This document shows positions 6,836 to 6,965 of a stretch of 6,965 nucleotides of DNA, in pieces (within the stretch, counting starts at the first letter, position 1; each line of letters begins with the position of its first letter). The notes under the pieces were generated by a model. The model saw nothing but the letters and a program-made list of their open reading frames with translations. It made no database searches and was not told the origin of the DNA. The position numbers and the translations under genes were made by a program. The stretch lies in the NCBI GenBank assembly GCA_015493625.1, contig WGCT01000423.1, forward strand, positions 1 through 6,965, written 5' to 3'. This stretch comes from Draconibacterium sp. (GTDB taxonomy: Bacteria > Bacteroidota > Bacteroidia > Bacteroidales > Prolixibacteraceae).

Positions 6836-6965
6836 CTAAATCTTCAACTTTTTCTGCAATAATTTCACTTCACGTTCCAATGTTTTTTCGCTTTTAATTG
6901 CTTTCGAAAGAGCAAGTGCATCGCGAACAGCCTCTTTGTCGTAAGTCTCTAAAATTATATAATAA
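6836..6965 (-). CDS. C-terminal end of an unidentified protein with a coiled-coil-like tail (5' end outside window)
   Basis: On the minus strand an open frame enters at the right edge and runs 42 codons to a TAG at 6836-6838. It reads YYIILETYDKEAVRDALALS, then KAIKSEKTLEREVKLLQKKL, ending KI. The segment is highly charged with leucines at regular spacing (LEREVKLLQKKL), consistent with an amphipathic helix or coiled coil at the protein's end. The terminator hairpin begins 13 bases after the stop, and codon choice resembles the neighbours, both of which support a real gene. I do not recognise the family. The start and most of the protein are missing, so no function is assigned. Confidence 0.6.
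   Translation of the reverse strand, partial: YYIILETYDKEAVRDALALSKAIKSEKTLEREVKLLQKKLKI

Noticed and set aside
1..6965. CRISPR array, tRNA, insertion sequence or defence island
   Set aside because: No regularly spaced repeats, cloverleaf, transposase motif or defence-type gene is visible; the genes are core functions.

Overview
The window looks like chromosome from a Bacteroidota bacterium, probably of the Bacteroidales/Marinilabiliales type (the order-level guess is weak). Four things point there. A GldH gliding-type lipoprotein is present. TrmB begins MGKNKL, as I recall for Bacteroidota homologues. There are several matches to the Bacteroidota promoter -7 box TAnnTTTG. Start codons are preceded by A-rich leaders rather than Shine-Dalgarno sequences. 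The DNA is moderately AT-rich and almost entirely coding. I see no tRNA, rRNA, CRISPR array, insertion sequence or prophage remnant, and no gap between genes exceeds about 205 bases.

Left part (1-2262, minus strand). trmB encodes tRNA (guanine-N7) methyltransferase and starts at a GTG. Downstream of it, behind its own candidate promoter, is a DegT/DnrJ/EryC1/StrS-family PLP aminotransferase that runs off the left edge. This protein has a near-perfect twin-arginine export signal, so it is probably a folded, PLP-loaded enzyme outside the cytoplasm. It is the least ordinary gene here.

Middle part (2437-5305, minus strand). The order is holB (clamp-loader delta prime subunit), ricT (PSP1-domain protein with two CGxxxCC clusters and a basic tail), then gldH (lipoprotein). 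ricT and gldH overlap by four bases and must share a transcript. holB and ricT are separated by 140 bases containing a good -7 box. The holB promoter lies so close to its ATG that the mRNA may be leaderless.

Right part (5306-6965). pgk (phosphoglycerate kinase) is divergent from holB and read on the plus strand. It has its own promoter. A strong hairpin with T-runs on both strands separates it from a convergent gene, of which only the last 42 codons, a coiled-coil-like tail, are in the window.

Overall these are core genes: DNA replication, tRNA modification, glycolysis and envelope biogenesis. I find no convincing new multi-gene system. The points that best repay a second look are the Tat-targeted aminotransferase, the possible leaderless holB transcript, the RicT architecture without visible RicA/RicF partners, and the bidirectional terminator.
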